Below, piece after piece: positions 16,726-24,937 of a stretch of 64,000 nucleotides of DNA. Made by a program: the position numbers and the translations under genes. Within the stretch, counting starts at the first letter, position 1. The number at the start of each line of letters is the position of its first letter. Origin of the DNA: Paranoxybacillus sp035645275 (GTDB lineage: Bacteria; Bacillota; Bacilli; Bacillales; Anoxybacillaceae); contig DASQMX010000005.1 of NCBI GenBank assembly GCA_035645275.1, positions 1 through 64,000 of the forward strand, given 5' to 3'. The notes under the pieces are model-generated. The model worked only from the letters and a program-made list of their open reading frames with translations. It ran no database searches and had not been told where the DNA came from.

Positions 16726-17022
16726 TTATGCGGCTTTTTGCGCATTATATGCGTCAATCATTAATATAATCGCCGTAATGATATGCATAGTCATTCCGAC
16801 AAACGGAATCCAGGAAACACAAGAAGTGACGATTCCTAAAATGCTTCCATGCTTCTTTTCTCCTTCACGAATCGAAAAAACTAATGTAACGACATGTAAA
16901 ATGAACATCACCGCTAACGGAGTCCACGCTAAAGCAATGACCAATGTTCCTCCTAAAATAGGAACGCCTAACAACGCTTCGAGTCCCCCGCTAATCCATT
17001 TCAATACTGTTGAAACATGCAT
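16726..17022 (-). CDS. Small membrane protein, three predicted helices
   Basis: A 98-residue hydrophobic protein with segments around GGTLVIALAWTPLAVMFILHV, GSILGIVTSCVSWIPFVGM and HIITAIILMIDAYNA. ATG at 17022 follows AAAGGAGAGG; the longer open frame upstream has no site. Small proteins of this type occur widely in Bacillaceae without assigned function. Confidence 0.68.
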   Translation of the reverse strand: MHVSTVLKWISGGLEALLGVPILGGTLVIALAWTPLAVMFILHVVTLVFSIREGEKKHGSILGIVTSCVSWIPFVGMTMHIITAIILMIDAYNAQKAA

Positions 17023-17176
17023 ATTTTTCCTCTCCTTTCTATCTATTATTCTAAAATATAGAGCTTGTAAATTTTGTATAAAAACACCGCAAATTTCGAC
17101 ATTTATTTGTTGCATATAAACATAAAAAGCGTGAAACTCACGGCCAATGACCAACGGTTCCACGCTAAGGAATTCG

Positions 17177-17400
17177 TTATTTTTCTGATTTTAGCATGCG
17201 AAATACTTGCTCGACGTCTTTATCGCCACTTCCAGAAAGATTGACGATGATGATTTGTTCTTTGCTTAATGTCGGCACCAGCTTCATCGACCGCATCTTT
17301 TAATTTTCCTTGTCCTTTTGATACCGGAACAACTTTTGCTCCTAATAATTCCATACGAAATACATTTAATGCCTGGCGTCTTGTATCTGTTCTATTTTTG
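17177..17400 (-). pseudogene. trpB: Relic of tryptophan synthase beta chain
   Basis: Two separate parts of TrpB are joined. First comes RRQALNVFRMELLGAKVVPV and a following LKDAVDEA, which belong near residues 125-165 of a normal 400-residue TrpB. Then, in another frame, come LSKEQIIIVNLSGSGDKDVEQ and VFRMLKSEK with a stop at 17177, which is the extreme C-terminus. About 200 internal codons and the N-terminus are gone. The relic overlaps the 3' end of the next gene by a few bases. No other trp gene is in the window. Confidence 0.55.
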
Positions 17401-17976
17401 TTTCCTCCAAACCAGCAGGACAAACGTGAAAAGAAAAACGAGAATTCCAATTAATACAGTGACACTGGAATATCTTAACCAAACGTTGTGAACGTTTCGC
17501 TTTATAGAATGCCAAATTGGTTCTGGAATCGGCTCTTTGCGATTCTCAACGTACTTGATATGTTTCACCGTATTTCCTGATAATGCCGGCTCCCAACCGT
17601 ACTCCCCTTTTTTCAGCCAAATTTCAATGACATCATCAACGGCAATGTCCATTCGTTTTGTTCCTGAATATGCCTGCCAAGAAGGAATATATGTGTAGAA
17701 GACATCAACGGTAGTGAGTGATTCATTCGTTGGAGCTTTTAAAATCTGTTTAACATCGAGGCTCATTTTTCTTATTTGAACTGGAGTTTCTTTTTCTTCT
17801 GTTATGTCTTTGTACAACTGATCGGAAGTGACCGTACCGATGAGATGCAAAAGAGCTTCTTGTTTTGCTTTTTCAATTTCGGAAGGAGGCGGATCAGCGA
17901 ATGGTTTCAATCCGAAGAAAAACAAAAGAAATAAAATAAGGGAGCTGATAATCAAATAAAATATTCTTTTATTCAT
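17392..17976 (-). CDS. Membrane-anchored protein of unknown function
   Basis: A 194-residue protein with an N-terminal membrane segment (IFYLIISSLILFLLFFFGL), an extracytoplasmic middle of about 140 residues, and a C-terminal membrane segment (VTVLIGILVFLFTFVLLVW) followed by RKQK. AAAGGAAGG precedes ATG 17976. The middle domain has no recognised motif. The last 9 bases run into the trpB relic, so the original C-terminus could have been altered. Confidence 0.65.
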   Translation of the reverse strand: MNKRIFYLIISSLILFLLFFFGLKPFADPPPSEIEKAKQEALLHLIGTVTSDQLYKDITEEKETPVQIRKMSLDVKQILKAPTNESLTTVDVFYTYIPSWQAYSGTKRMDIAVDDVIEIWLKKGEYGWEPALSGNTVKHIKYVENRKEPIPEPIWHSIKRNVHNVWLRYSSVTVLIGILVFLFTFVLLVWRKQK

Positions 17977-18040
17977 GCAAGCTACCTTCCTTTCACGGCA
18001 AATGGAATAGTCTCTTATGATTCATCGGATATATCTATTT

Positions 18041-18412
18041 TTAAGGCATGAATGGTGGAATGTGATTAAAAATGATATATTGAAAGAGTATAAATGAACC
18101 TAATAAAACAGAATAATAGATTTTGATGTCTTTTAATTTTGAAAGGAAGATAGTACATAGCAGTCCAACAAACGCTCCAACGATTCCATCAGCCACTGCG
18201 ATAGGAATTAAAAATAAAAAATCTGGAAACTGTGGGGCTATAATCTCCTCTGCCATTCCATTAAAAATAAAACTTGGAATGACATGAAAAAGGTCTTTTG
18301 CACCTAAATATTCGGCCGTCTTATCCGTAATCATCATAATCATTAAATTGAAAACAGTGGACAAAAGTAAAAAACTAATAAACCCATTCCTAACAAACTT
18401 CAGAACGATCAC
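18041..18412 (-). CDS. Small polytopic membrane protein
   Basis: A 123-residue protein with three or four membrane segments (NGFISFLLLSTVFNLMIMM, FLIPIAVADGIVGAFVGLL, YSVLLGSFILFQYIIF). A GTG at 18412 follows AAGAAAGAA, 7 bases after the stop of the GrpB-family gene, suggesting co-transcription. The start is uncertain. No family was recognised. Confidence 0.6.
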   Translation of the reverse strand: MIVLKFVRNGFISFLLLSTVFNLMIMMITDKTAEYLGAKDLFHVIPSFIFNGMAEEIIAPQFPDFLFLIPIAVADGIVGAFVGLLCTIFLSKLKDIKIYYSVLLGSFILFQYIIFNHIPPFMP

Positions 18413-18419
18413 TTCTTTC

Positions 18420-18941
18420 TTATGATTTTTGCATCTCTTTTCTCGCATTGTTAAGAATAGCCTGAATAAATGGTCCTTTTAAAACCGTATACATTTGCCG
18501 GTCGTGTTGCCTTGCTAATTGCTTTTTTAGCTTGATATATTCTTCTGCTGCGTCTTTATGCTTTCTCAGATAGTCTCTAAACATGATGATATTCTCCCAT
18601 TCTTCACTTCCATGCTCATAAATGTGCAGATGATGTGTTCCAGCTCCCCATTCTCCTCTGCGAAAGAATCTCCTGTTTGGAAACTCTTCTTTTGGAACAT
18701 ATTCATATCCAATGGCAGCTAATCTTTCTATCGTTTCCTTATCAAGGATAGAAAAGCTTACAACCGCAGCTGCAATATCAATAATCGGCTTTGCCCACAT
18801 TTCAGGTACAGACGTACTCCCAATATGTTCAATTTGTACAACTTTTCCTTGAAATGCATGATGAATTAATTGTTTATCAACCTCGAACATGTTTTTCCAT
18901 TCCGGATTATAAGGTACTAATTTCACGAATTGCGTCAACAT
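18420..18941 (-). CDS. GrpB family protein (nucleotidyltransferase-like), paralogue 1
   Basis: A 173-residue GrpB/UPF0157 protein. It has the family core IEHIGSTSVPEMWAKPIIDI (G-S-T-x-V/I-P and KPxIDI), which resembles the nucleotidyltransferase active site, then RRFFRRG and THHLHIYEHGS. ATG 18941 follows AAAGGTG. Biochemical function is not established; some relatives are fused to CoaE. A second GrpB gene lies 130 bases upstream with about one third identical residues. Confidence 0.85.
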   Translation of the reverse strand: MLTQFVKLVPYNPEWKNMFEVDKQLIHHAFQGKVVQIEHIGSTSVPEMWAKPIIDIAAAVVSFSILDKETIERLAAIGYEYVPKEEFPNRRFFRRGEWGAGTHHLHIYEHGSEEWENIIMFRDYLRKHKDAAEEYIKLKKQLARQHDRQMYTVLKGPFIQAILNNARKEMQKS

Positions 18942-19068
18942 AATCACCTTTTAAGAAGAAAAAATCATTTTCAATCTGAATAATTTATATATAATCATCT
19001 TCTGTTTTTCTGAACATAAAATATTTTAAAAAACGCACTAGTCCATTGGAAACCACCATTTTTAGTAT

Positions 19069-19590
19069 TTAATTCCTAGAATAGCAATACCAGTGTAACG
19101 CTTTCTGTTCCATTTCTTTAATAAATGGATCTTTTCCTTCAATATAGGATTCAATATCGTAAGGAAACTTTCGGGCGAGCTTTTGCTTCAGTTCACTGTA
19201 TGCTTGCGCTTTTTCAGGATGGGCAATCATATATTCTTTAAACGCTAAGTGCCTTATAATATGTTCGCTTCCTATTTCGAATACATGGACATGATGTGTT
19301 CTTTCTACCTCACCTTTACGGAAAAATCTTCGGCCAGAAATACCGTACTCTCCCATCGCCCGATAGCCAAGTTGCGCCATTTTCTCGTTGTAATCATCTA
19401 CTTTTGTAATTTCTTTCACTTCTACTAATATATCGATAATCGGTTTTGCGTGGATGTTAGGAATGGAGGTGCTGCCGATATGATAGATGTTGACCATTTC
19501 TCTTCCGAAAATATCTTTAATCTTTTGCGCTTCTTCCACAAACACCAATGACCACTTTTCGTTAAACGGAACGACTTCAACTTTTCTCAT
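19069..19590 (-). CDS. GrpB family protein, paralogue 2
   Basis: A 173-residue GrpB/UPF0157 protein with the same core, IYHIGSTSIPNIHAKPIIDI, RRFFRKGEVERTHHVHVFEIGS, and the C-terminal YSELKQKLARKFPYD helix. Its ATG overlaps the stop of the upstream deoxyribosyltransferase-like gene by 4 bases (ATGA), so the two are translationally coupled. Confidence 0.86.
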   Translation of the reverse strand: MRKVEVVPFNEKWSLVFVEEAQKIKDIFGREMVNIYHIGSTSIPNIHAKPIIDILVEVKEITKVDDYNEKMAQLGYRAMGEYGISGRRFFRKGEVERTHHVHVFEIGSEHIIRHLAFKEYMIAHPEKAQAYSELKQKLARKFPYDIESYIEGKDPFIKEMEQKALHWYCYSRN

Positions 19591-20009
19591 CTTTCATTCT
19601 CCTTTACTTTAAAAGTTTGTTCACGCTCACTGTTTATAATCTGTTTGATAAATGACTCAATAGTACCAGTTAATCTCTTAACATTTTTCACATAGTAAAA
19701 CGTTGGTGTTGTCTCTAAATGGTTCAACTCATTGTCAGGAGAATATATATACACTCTCTTCCCTAATCCAATGGCAATCCCTAGTTCTACATGACTCCCT
19801 TTTCCGCCTGGAAGCAATAAAACAAAAAAGTCCGCGGACATGACCGCGTTTTTCTCTTCCTCGCCGATTCGCGCTAAATCTGTTAACGTTGTTGCCCGCT
19901 CATTTTTTGTCCAGTCATACGTTTGCGTAAACCCTTCTTCTATCAAACGGCTTGCCAAAACGCGAACCGTTTCTTTGTTGGTAAAACTAGAGGCGATGTA
20001 AAATTTCAT
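19587..20009 (-). CDS. Nucleoside 2-deoxyribosyltransferase-like protein
   Basis: A 140-residue protein starting MKFYIASSFTNKETVRVLA, with SADFFVLLLPGGKGSHVELGIAIGLGKRVYIYSP. The Asp of the strand end and the G-x-G-x-H-x-E-x-G motif match nucleoside 2-deoxyribosyltransferases, in which the Glu is the nucleophile. ATG 20009 follows AAAGGAGCG. It is coupled to the GrpB gene downstream. Substrate is unknown. Confidence 0.72.
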   Translation of the reverse strand: MKFYIASSFTNKETVRVLASRLIEEGFTQTYDWTKNERATTLTDLARIGEEEKNAVMSADFFVLLLPGGKGSHVELGIAIGLGKRVYIYSPDNELNHLETTPTFYYVKNVKRLTGTIESFIKQIINSEREQTFKVKENER

Positions 20010-20031
20010 TTCTTCACGCTCCTTTTGTTTT

Positions 20032-20574
20032 TCAAGCAACCGTCCACGCGTTTTCCAGCGCGACTTGTGTACAAGGCGTGTTCTTCCATTCGCGCGGAGA
20101 AAGTTCCATCGATGTACATAAAACAGCGAGTAAATGATGATTTTCTGAAAGGAACGTTGCCAATATATTTTTGTCTTGCTTTATCGTGTCTGAAAATGTT
20201 TGTTTTTCGTTTAGTTTGCTTAAGTTGACAACGTACAGCATTTTGCTTTTTTGCAGCACTTCGGTCATGTTCATATGATTAAATTCGGTAGGTTGTTTTA
20301 CTTCAACAATGTCAACTGAGATTTTGTGATACGTCCCTTTTTGCCTGCTTCGCTCAAAAATTTCGTCATGTTTATTACTCATAAAAGCTTGATAACAATC
20401 AAGATTTTCCCAAAATGCCAATATACACGCTTCTTGCGGCTCCGCAACATTCCAGCCGCCTATCTGTCCGTGAAAACCTGGGTATCCTTTCAAATCACGC
20501 CATTTTTCTTGCGCTGCGGAAAATACAACTTTCTTCTCTTCATCCACTATACATCGAATCCATTTCAAAAGCAT
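20032..20574 (-). CDS. DUF4937 domain protein (YdbC-like)
   Basis: A 180-residue protein with the start MLLKWIRCIV and the motif GFHGQIGGWN...ACILAFWENLDCYQAFM, matching the dimeric alpha/beta-barrel-like YdbC family of Bacillus. The C-terminal half looks like a second, degenerate copy. AGAGGGG precedes ATG 20574. Function unknown. It lies 22 bases before the deoxyribosyltransferase-like gene in the same direction. Confidence 0.75.
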   Translation of the reverse strand: MLLKWIRCIVDEEKKVVFSAAQEKWRDLKGYPGFHGQIGGWNVAEPQEACILAFWENLDCYQAFMSNKHDEIFERSRQKGTYHKISVDIVEVKQPTEFNHMNMTEVLQKSKMLYVVNLSKLNEKQTFSDTIKQDKNILATFLSENHHLLAVLCTSMELSPREWKNTPCTQVALENAWTVA

Positions 20575-20599
20575 TGCTTCCCCTCTTCCCCTGCTTTTA

Positions 20600-20890
20600 T
20601 CATTTCATTTTCAAATAAACTTCATCATATTTTTTCGCCAGTTCGAAATCGAGTTTTGTGAGCCCTTTCGCTCGCCAAGACGAAATTTTTACCGTGATTA
20701 ACTTGTAGTCAATGGAAATGAACGGATGATGATTTGCTTCTTCAGAAATTTTGGCTATTTGCCGCACGAATTCGATTCCTTGCAAATAGTCTTGAAAGCG
20801 GTACTTTCTTGCGATCCATCGTTGTTCAAGAAACTTCCAATCTTCCATCTCTTTTAAAAGAGATTGTACTTCTTCATCTGTTAACCGCAT
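20600..20890 (-). CDS. 4a-hydroxytetrahydrobiopterin dehydratase
   Basis: A 96-residue pterin-4a-carbinolamine dehydratase. The family signature is seen as IAKISEEANHHPFISIDYKL, with the two adjacent catalytic His residues, and the C-terminal KGLTKLDFELAKKYDEVY. It regenerates the pterin cofactor used by aromatic amino acid hydroxylases; no such hydroxylase is in the window. ATG 20890 follows GAGGAGGG. Confidence 0.86.
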   Translation of the reverse strand: MRLTDEEVQSLLKEMEDWKFLEQRWIARKYRFQDYLQGIEFVRQIAKISEEANHHPFISIDYKLITVKISSWRAKGLTKLDFELAKKYDEVYLKMK

Positions 20891-21015
20891 TACCGTTTCC
20901 CTCCTCGAGTTTTGTATCAAAAACAGACGACAAAATCACATATCAGTGTAAAAATATTACCGTATGATCGTAAAGAAGCGAAAAATATATAAAATTTCGG
21001 TTCGCTTGTTTTTTC

Positions 21016-22530
21016 TTAGAACAAAGATTTGCTTTGAAACCGTTCCATTTCCCGATAGATCATCTCGATGTCCACATGTTCCTGCAGACAATCGGCAAGC
21101 TGGTCAAACGCTTCTTCACGAACTTTTTTCATTGATGGCCGCTCGTCAATCGTAGGAAGACCTTTTCTTTCTCTTATCGAATTCAAAAATGCTGTTCGAA
21201 ACTCATCGTTATGAAATATGCCATGAAAATACGTGCCAAACAGCAGCCCGTCTTTGCTTATGCAGCCGTCCAATCCTTCTTTCGTCGTAATAAAAGGAGA
21301 TACGTCCCCTTCATAAGAAGTGGTTCCCATATGAATTTCATAGCCTTCCACCGGAATGACACAATCGGCAAAATGGGCCACTCCTCTTGAAAGAGTCGTC
21401 CGTTTTTCTTTCATCATGACGGTGCGAATCGGGAAAAAGCCGAATCCGTTTGCGCTTCCTAAAGCTGTTTCTACTTGATGCGGATCAGAAATTTCCCTTC
21501 CAAGCATTTGATAACCGCCACATATGCCAACAATAATCGACTTTTTCGCATCGTGAAGTGCTCTAATCGCTTCAGCGAAACCGGTTTTCTGTAAAAACAA
21601 CAAATCCTCAATTGAATTTTTTGTTCCCGGCAAAATGACTACATCCGGCTCTCCGAGTTCGTCTGCCTTCTTTACATAGCGAACATGACAGTCCCTTTCA
21701 TATAAAAACGGGTCAACATCGGTAAAGTTCGAAATGTGCGGAAGACGAATGACAGCGATATCAATCTCGTTAGTTTTCTTACTTGTATACGAGAACGAAT
21801 CTAAAATCACAGAATCTTCCGCTTCAATATTTAAATTTGGTAGATACGGAACAACTCCTAAAACTGGTTTGCCTGTGTACTCTTCAAACCAGCGAAGTCC
21901 CGGCTCCAGCAAAGAAATATCTCCGCGAAACTTGTTAATGATGACTCCTATCACACGCTCGCGATCTTCAGGCTCAAGTAACTGCAATGTTCCTACTAAA
22001 CTCGCAAATACACCGCCCCTGTCAATGTCGCCGACAAGTATCACAGGGGCATTTGTTAAACGGGCGATGCGCATATTGACAAGCTCACGGTCATTCAAAT
22101 TGATTTCCGCTGGGCTTCCCGCTCCTTCGATGACGATGCGTTCATATGTACTTGCCAAACGATGATACGCTTCTTTAATTACTTGCAAACCAAGTTCAAA
22201 AAACTCCTGTCGATACGCTGCTGCCTTATAATTTTGATAAGCCTTGCCGTTGACGACAATTTGTGAAGTATGATCGCTCATAGGCTTGATCAAAATCGGG
22301 TTCATATCCGCAGTTGCGACCGTTTTTGCCGCCTCCGCCTGCACTCCTTGGGCGCGGCCGATTTCCTTGCCGTCAACGGTAATATACGAATTGAGCGACA
22401 TATTTTGTGATTTAAACGGCGCCGTCCGATATCCATCTTGTGCAAAAATTCGGCACAAACCTGTTGCGATTACGCTTTTTCCCGCGTCTGAATGAGTACC
22501 TTGAATCATAATGGGCAATGCTTTATTCAT
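21016..22530 (-). CDS. cobQ: Cobyric acid synthase
   Basis: A 504-residue amidotransferase that amidates four carboxyl groups (b, d, e, g) of adenosylcobyrinic acid a,c-diamide. The N-terminal ATP-binding domain has the modified P-loop GTHSDAGKS and NMSLNSY. The C-terminal glutaminase-like triad domain has VGICGGYQMLG (nucleophile Cys) and GTYFHGIFHN (His). ATG 22530 follows AGGAG and overlaps the end of cobB by 8 bases. Only these two late corrin genes are present here. Confidence 0.94.
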   Translation of the reverse strand: MNKALPIMIQGTHSDAGKSVIATGLCRIFAQDGYRTAPFKSQNMSLNSYITVDGKEIGRAQGVQAEAAKTVATADMNPILIKPMSDHTSQIVVNGKAYQNYKAAAYRQEFFELGLQVIKEAYHRLASTYERIVIEGAGSPAEINLNDRELVNMRIARLTNAPVILVGDIDRGGVFASLVGTLQLLEPEDRERVIGVIINKFRGDISLLEPGLRWFEEYTGKPVLGVVPYLPNLNIEAEDSVILDSFSYTSKKTNEIDIAVIRLPHISNFTDVDPFLYERDCHVRYVKKADELGEPDVVILPGTKNSIEDLLFLQKTGFAEAIRALHDAKKSIIVGICGGYQMLGREISDPHQVETALGSANGFGFFPIRTVMMKEKRTTLSRGVAHFADCVIPVEGYEIHMGTTSYEGDVSPFITTKEGLDGCISKDGLLFGTYFHGIFHNDEFRTAFLNSIRERKGLPTIDERPSMKKVREEAFDQLADCLQEHVDIEMIYREMERFQSKSLF

Positions 22531-23893
22531 ATGTTTTTCTCCTCTCACAAGCATTCACAAAATTTTCCGCAATTTCCGGGCATGAAGCAAAATGAAGATG
22601 CGTATACCCGGCAACAATATTGCTCGTCATATATCCTTCTTTATATCGTCCCATCCATCCATTTGTTTCATAAGCGGCAGAAATCGGTTTGGAAAATAAA
22701 CTTGTGGAATAATGAAATTCATGCCCCTTCGCTTTCATATTCGAATCAATTAAAAAGTTTCCTTTGCACCCTGTAATTTCGCGGTAGCCTATTGCTGCCA
22801 GCTTCGAGTGCATTTGTATCTTAGCAGGGATCACCCCAACCATCGGGTACTCTTTTCCGTCTGTTGTTGTAATTGATTTCGCTAAGTACATAAAGCCTCC
22901 GCATTCGGCAAGTGTTGGAATCCCGTTTACAATGGCGTTTTTAATGGAGTTTTTTACTACTTCATCGGCAGATAGGGATTCAGCAAATTCCTCTGGAAAT
23001 CCTCCACCTATATATAGACCATGTACATCAGCAGGCAATACCTCACCATTTAAAGGCGAAAAATAGATACACTCCGCTCCATATGCCTCGAGAAGTTCGA
23101 TATTTTCCGGATAATAAAAATGAAACGCCGCATCTTTCGCAACAGCAATTTTTACTCTTTTCTTTTTGCTTACTTGAAAAATGGCAGACTTAGTCGTTAA
23201 GGTTGGAGCATCTGCAAGTTGATACAACTTGTCAATATCTACTGTTTCAAGCAGCAACTTTCCTAATTGGTCAAAAAAGTCATTTAATTCACCGCGCTCG
23301 ATGGATGGTACAAGTCCTAAGTGACGCTCTGGCATGTTCAACGCTTCGGCCTGTTTTACATACCCAATCACGGGAATACCGCATTCTTGTTCAATCGCTG
23401 ATTTAACAATATGGTAATGTCCCTCACTCCCTACTTCATTCACGATGACGCCGGCAATGTTCGTTTCTTGAGAAAACGCTTGAAAGCCTTTGACAACGGC
23501 TGCCGCGCTCCTTGCCATTGCCGCGCAATTTACAACGAGCAAAACAGGACTTTTCGTTAGTATGCTAATTTCTGCGGTAGAACCTTGATTAGATAGAGGA
23601 TCTTTACCATCAAAAAGCCCCATCATCCCTTCAATGATAGAAATGTCAGCCCCTTCACTCCCTCTAATGAATACTTCCTTAAGCACTTTGGCCGAAAGCA
23701 TCCAACTATCTAAATTTCGCGATACTCGACCGGTCACCGCTGTATGAAAAGACGGGTCAATATAGTCAGGTCCGCATTTAAATCCTTGCACCGTATATCC
23801 TCTTTTTCTTAACGCTGACATGATCCCAAGTGTAATTGTCGTTTTCCCGACACCGCTTCCCGTTCCAGCAATGATCATTCTTCTCCTGCTCAT
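22523..23893 (-). CDS. cbiA: Cobyrinic acid a,c-diamide synthase
   Basis: A 456-residue CobB/CbiA amidotransferase. The P-loop GTGSGVGKTT is at the N-terminus, with GFKCGPDYIDP and SIIEGMMGLFDGKD. The glutaminase-like domain carries LAECGGFMYL (Cys nucleophile) and ends with the His of YTHLHFAS. It amidates the a and c side chains of cobyrinic acid or its cobalt complex. The ATG overlaps by 4 bases (ATGA) the stop of a short open frame that seems to be a relic of the upstream gene. Confidence 0.94.
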   Translation of the reverse strand: MSRRRMIIAGTGSGVGKTTITLGIMSALRKRGYTVQGFKCGPDYIDPSFHTAVTGRVSRNLDSWMLSAKVLKEVFIRGSEGADISIIEGMMGLFDGKDPLSNQGSTAEISILTKSPVLLVVNCAAMARSAAAVVKGFQAFSQETNIAGVIVNEVGSEGHYHIVKSAIEQECGIPVIGYVKQAEALNMPERHLGLVPSIERGELNDFFDQLGKLLLETVDIDKLYQLADAPTLTTKSAIFQVSKKKRVKIAVAKDAAFHFYYPENIELLEAYGAECIYFSPLNGEVLPADVHGLYIGGGFPEEFAESLSADEVVKNSIKNAIVNGIPTLAECGGFMYLAKSITTTDGKEYPMVGVIPAKIQMHSKLAAIGYREITGCKGNFLIDSNMKAKGHEFHYSTSLFSKPISAAYETNGWMGRYKEGYMTSNIVAGYTHLHFASCPEIAENFVNACERRKTYE

Positions 23894-23991
23894 TCATGTT
23901 CCCCTTTCAAATCGACAAATCCTTTAACATGTTCGAGATGATCGAAAGAATTTCCTGCGTTTTGAAATAAATCCTTATAAAGTGTTCCGTA
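23890..23991 (-). pseudogene. C-terminal relic of an unidentified gene upstream of cbiA
   Basis: A 33-codon frame with no start codon reads YGTLYKDLFQNAGNSFDHLE and HVKGFVDLKGEHE, and its TGA overlaps the cbiA ATG as ATGA. Such coupling is normal inside operons, so this is probably the tail of a former operon gene whose body has been lost. I cannot name the family. Confidence 0.35.
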
Positions 23992-23994
23992 TCA

Positions 23995-24042
23995 AATAAA
24001 ACAGCCTGTACATACAAAAGTCTCTCTGCATGTACAGGCATA
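23995..24042 (-). terminator. Intrinsic terminator after the nicotianamine synthase-like gene
   Basis: On the minus strand GCCTGTACATGC...GTATGTACAGGC forms a strong stem followed by TGTTTTATTT. It separates the metallophore-like operon from cbiA-cobQ, so the two are probably not on one main transcript. Confidence 0.68.
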
Positions 24043-24096
24043 TCCTTACCAAAAATCTGTTACTCGTCCTATGAATGCATGTAACATTATTACTTA

Positions 24097-24927
24097 CTAT
24101 ACGTTTTGAAATCTATAGAAAATGGTAGAGTTTATAATTGATGAGTTTGCTTTGGTGCGCCCTATCTCTTCGCAAAATACATTTTGAAAAACAGTCGCAT
24201 CCACTGGTTCATATAGCAATTGATAGATTCCATCTACCGATCTTATGGCTACAACCGCGTTTGGATTTGTCTCATATATTCTTTTGACAACCTCTTCTTT
24301 ATTCGGTACAAGACTGGCAATCCATACTAAATCATAACCATCGTAATGATAGGATGCACCGTCTGCTAATACATACTTTAACGAATGTTGCAGACTGTAT
24401 TTTTCAATTAATTTTTTGCCTACATCATATGCCGCTGTATTTATATCCAGGCATACAACCGGTTTCCCTGTTTGTTGCTGAAGCAATATCGCACTAAGCG
24501 GCAAAGGTCCTGATCCGATGAACGCAATAGAAGATAATCGTTGTCGTTCGATGATCGCAAAAAGCTTATTTACTTCTATTTCAACGAGCCTTTCATAGTT
24601 TTCCCAGTAAATAAATTTTTTCAAACTATTTATATTTGGTGCATCTTGTATCAATTTTTCAGCATAATAAAATTCCATAAGCGTTTCTGCTGTTTCTAAT
24701 TTTCGAAGCATATCTCTTCGTATCTTTCCTATTTCGCGATCGGATAATATTTTATTTTCTAGTTCATGCTCAAAAAATTGCCCCAGGTTGTTTACAAGTG
24801 AATAAAGGGATTGATTGATAATCGGATTATTAGGGGATAAATCCTGTTCAGACATCAGTATTTGGTAGGCTTGTTTATATTGGTTAATTACTCGTTCTTT
24901 AAGTTTGATAGACTCAGCTAATGGCAT
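24097..24927 (-). CDS. Nicotianamine synthase-like enzyme (CntL-type)
   Basis: A 276-residue protein of the nicotianamine synthase superfamily. The SAM-binding signature is IAFIGSGPLPLSAILL (residues 134-149), then PVVCLDINTAAYDVGKKLI and YVLADG, the typical order of a NAS Rossmann core. An N-terminal helical region of about 125 residues is as in CntL, which moves an aminobutyrate unit from SAM to D-histidine in staphylopine synthesis. Length fits CntL (about 270). ATG 24927 follows GAGGTG, overlapping the MATE gene stop region, so it is translationally coupled. No opine dehydrogenase (CntM) or racemase (CntK) gene is nearby, so the final product is unclear. Confidence 0.84.
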   Translation of the reverse strand: MPLAESIKLKERVINQYKQAYQILMSEQDLSPNNPIINQSLYSLVNNLGQFFEHELENKILSDREIGKIRRDMLRKLETAETLMEFYYAEKLIQDAPNINSLKKFIYWENYERLVEIEVNKLFAIIERQRLSSIAFIGSGPLPLSAILLQQQTGKPVVCLDINTAAYDVGKKLIEKYSLQHSLKYVLADGASYHYDGYDLVWIASLVPNKEEVVKRIYETNPNAVVAIRSVDGIYQLLYEPVDATVFQNVFCEEIGRTKANSSIINSTIFYRFQNV

Positions 24928-24937
24928 CAACAGCACC

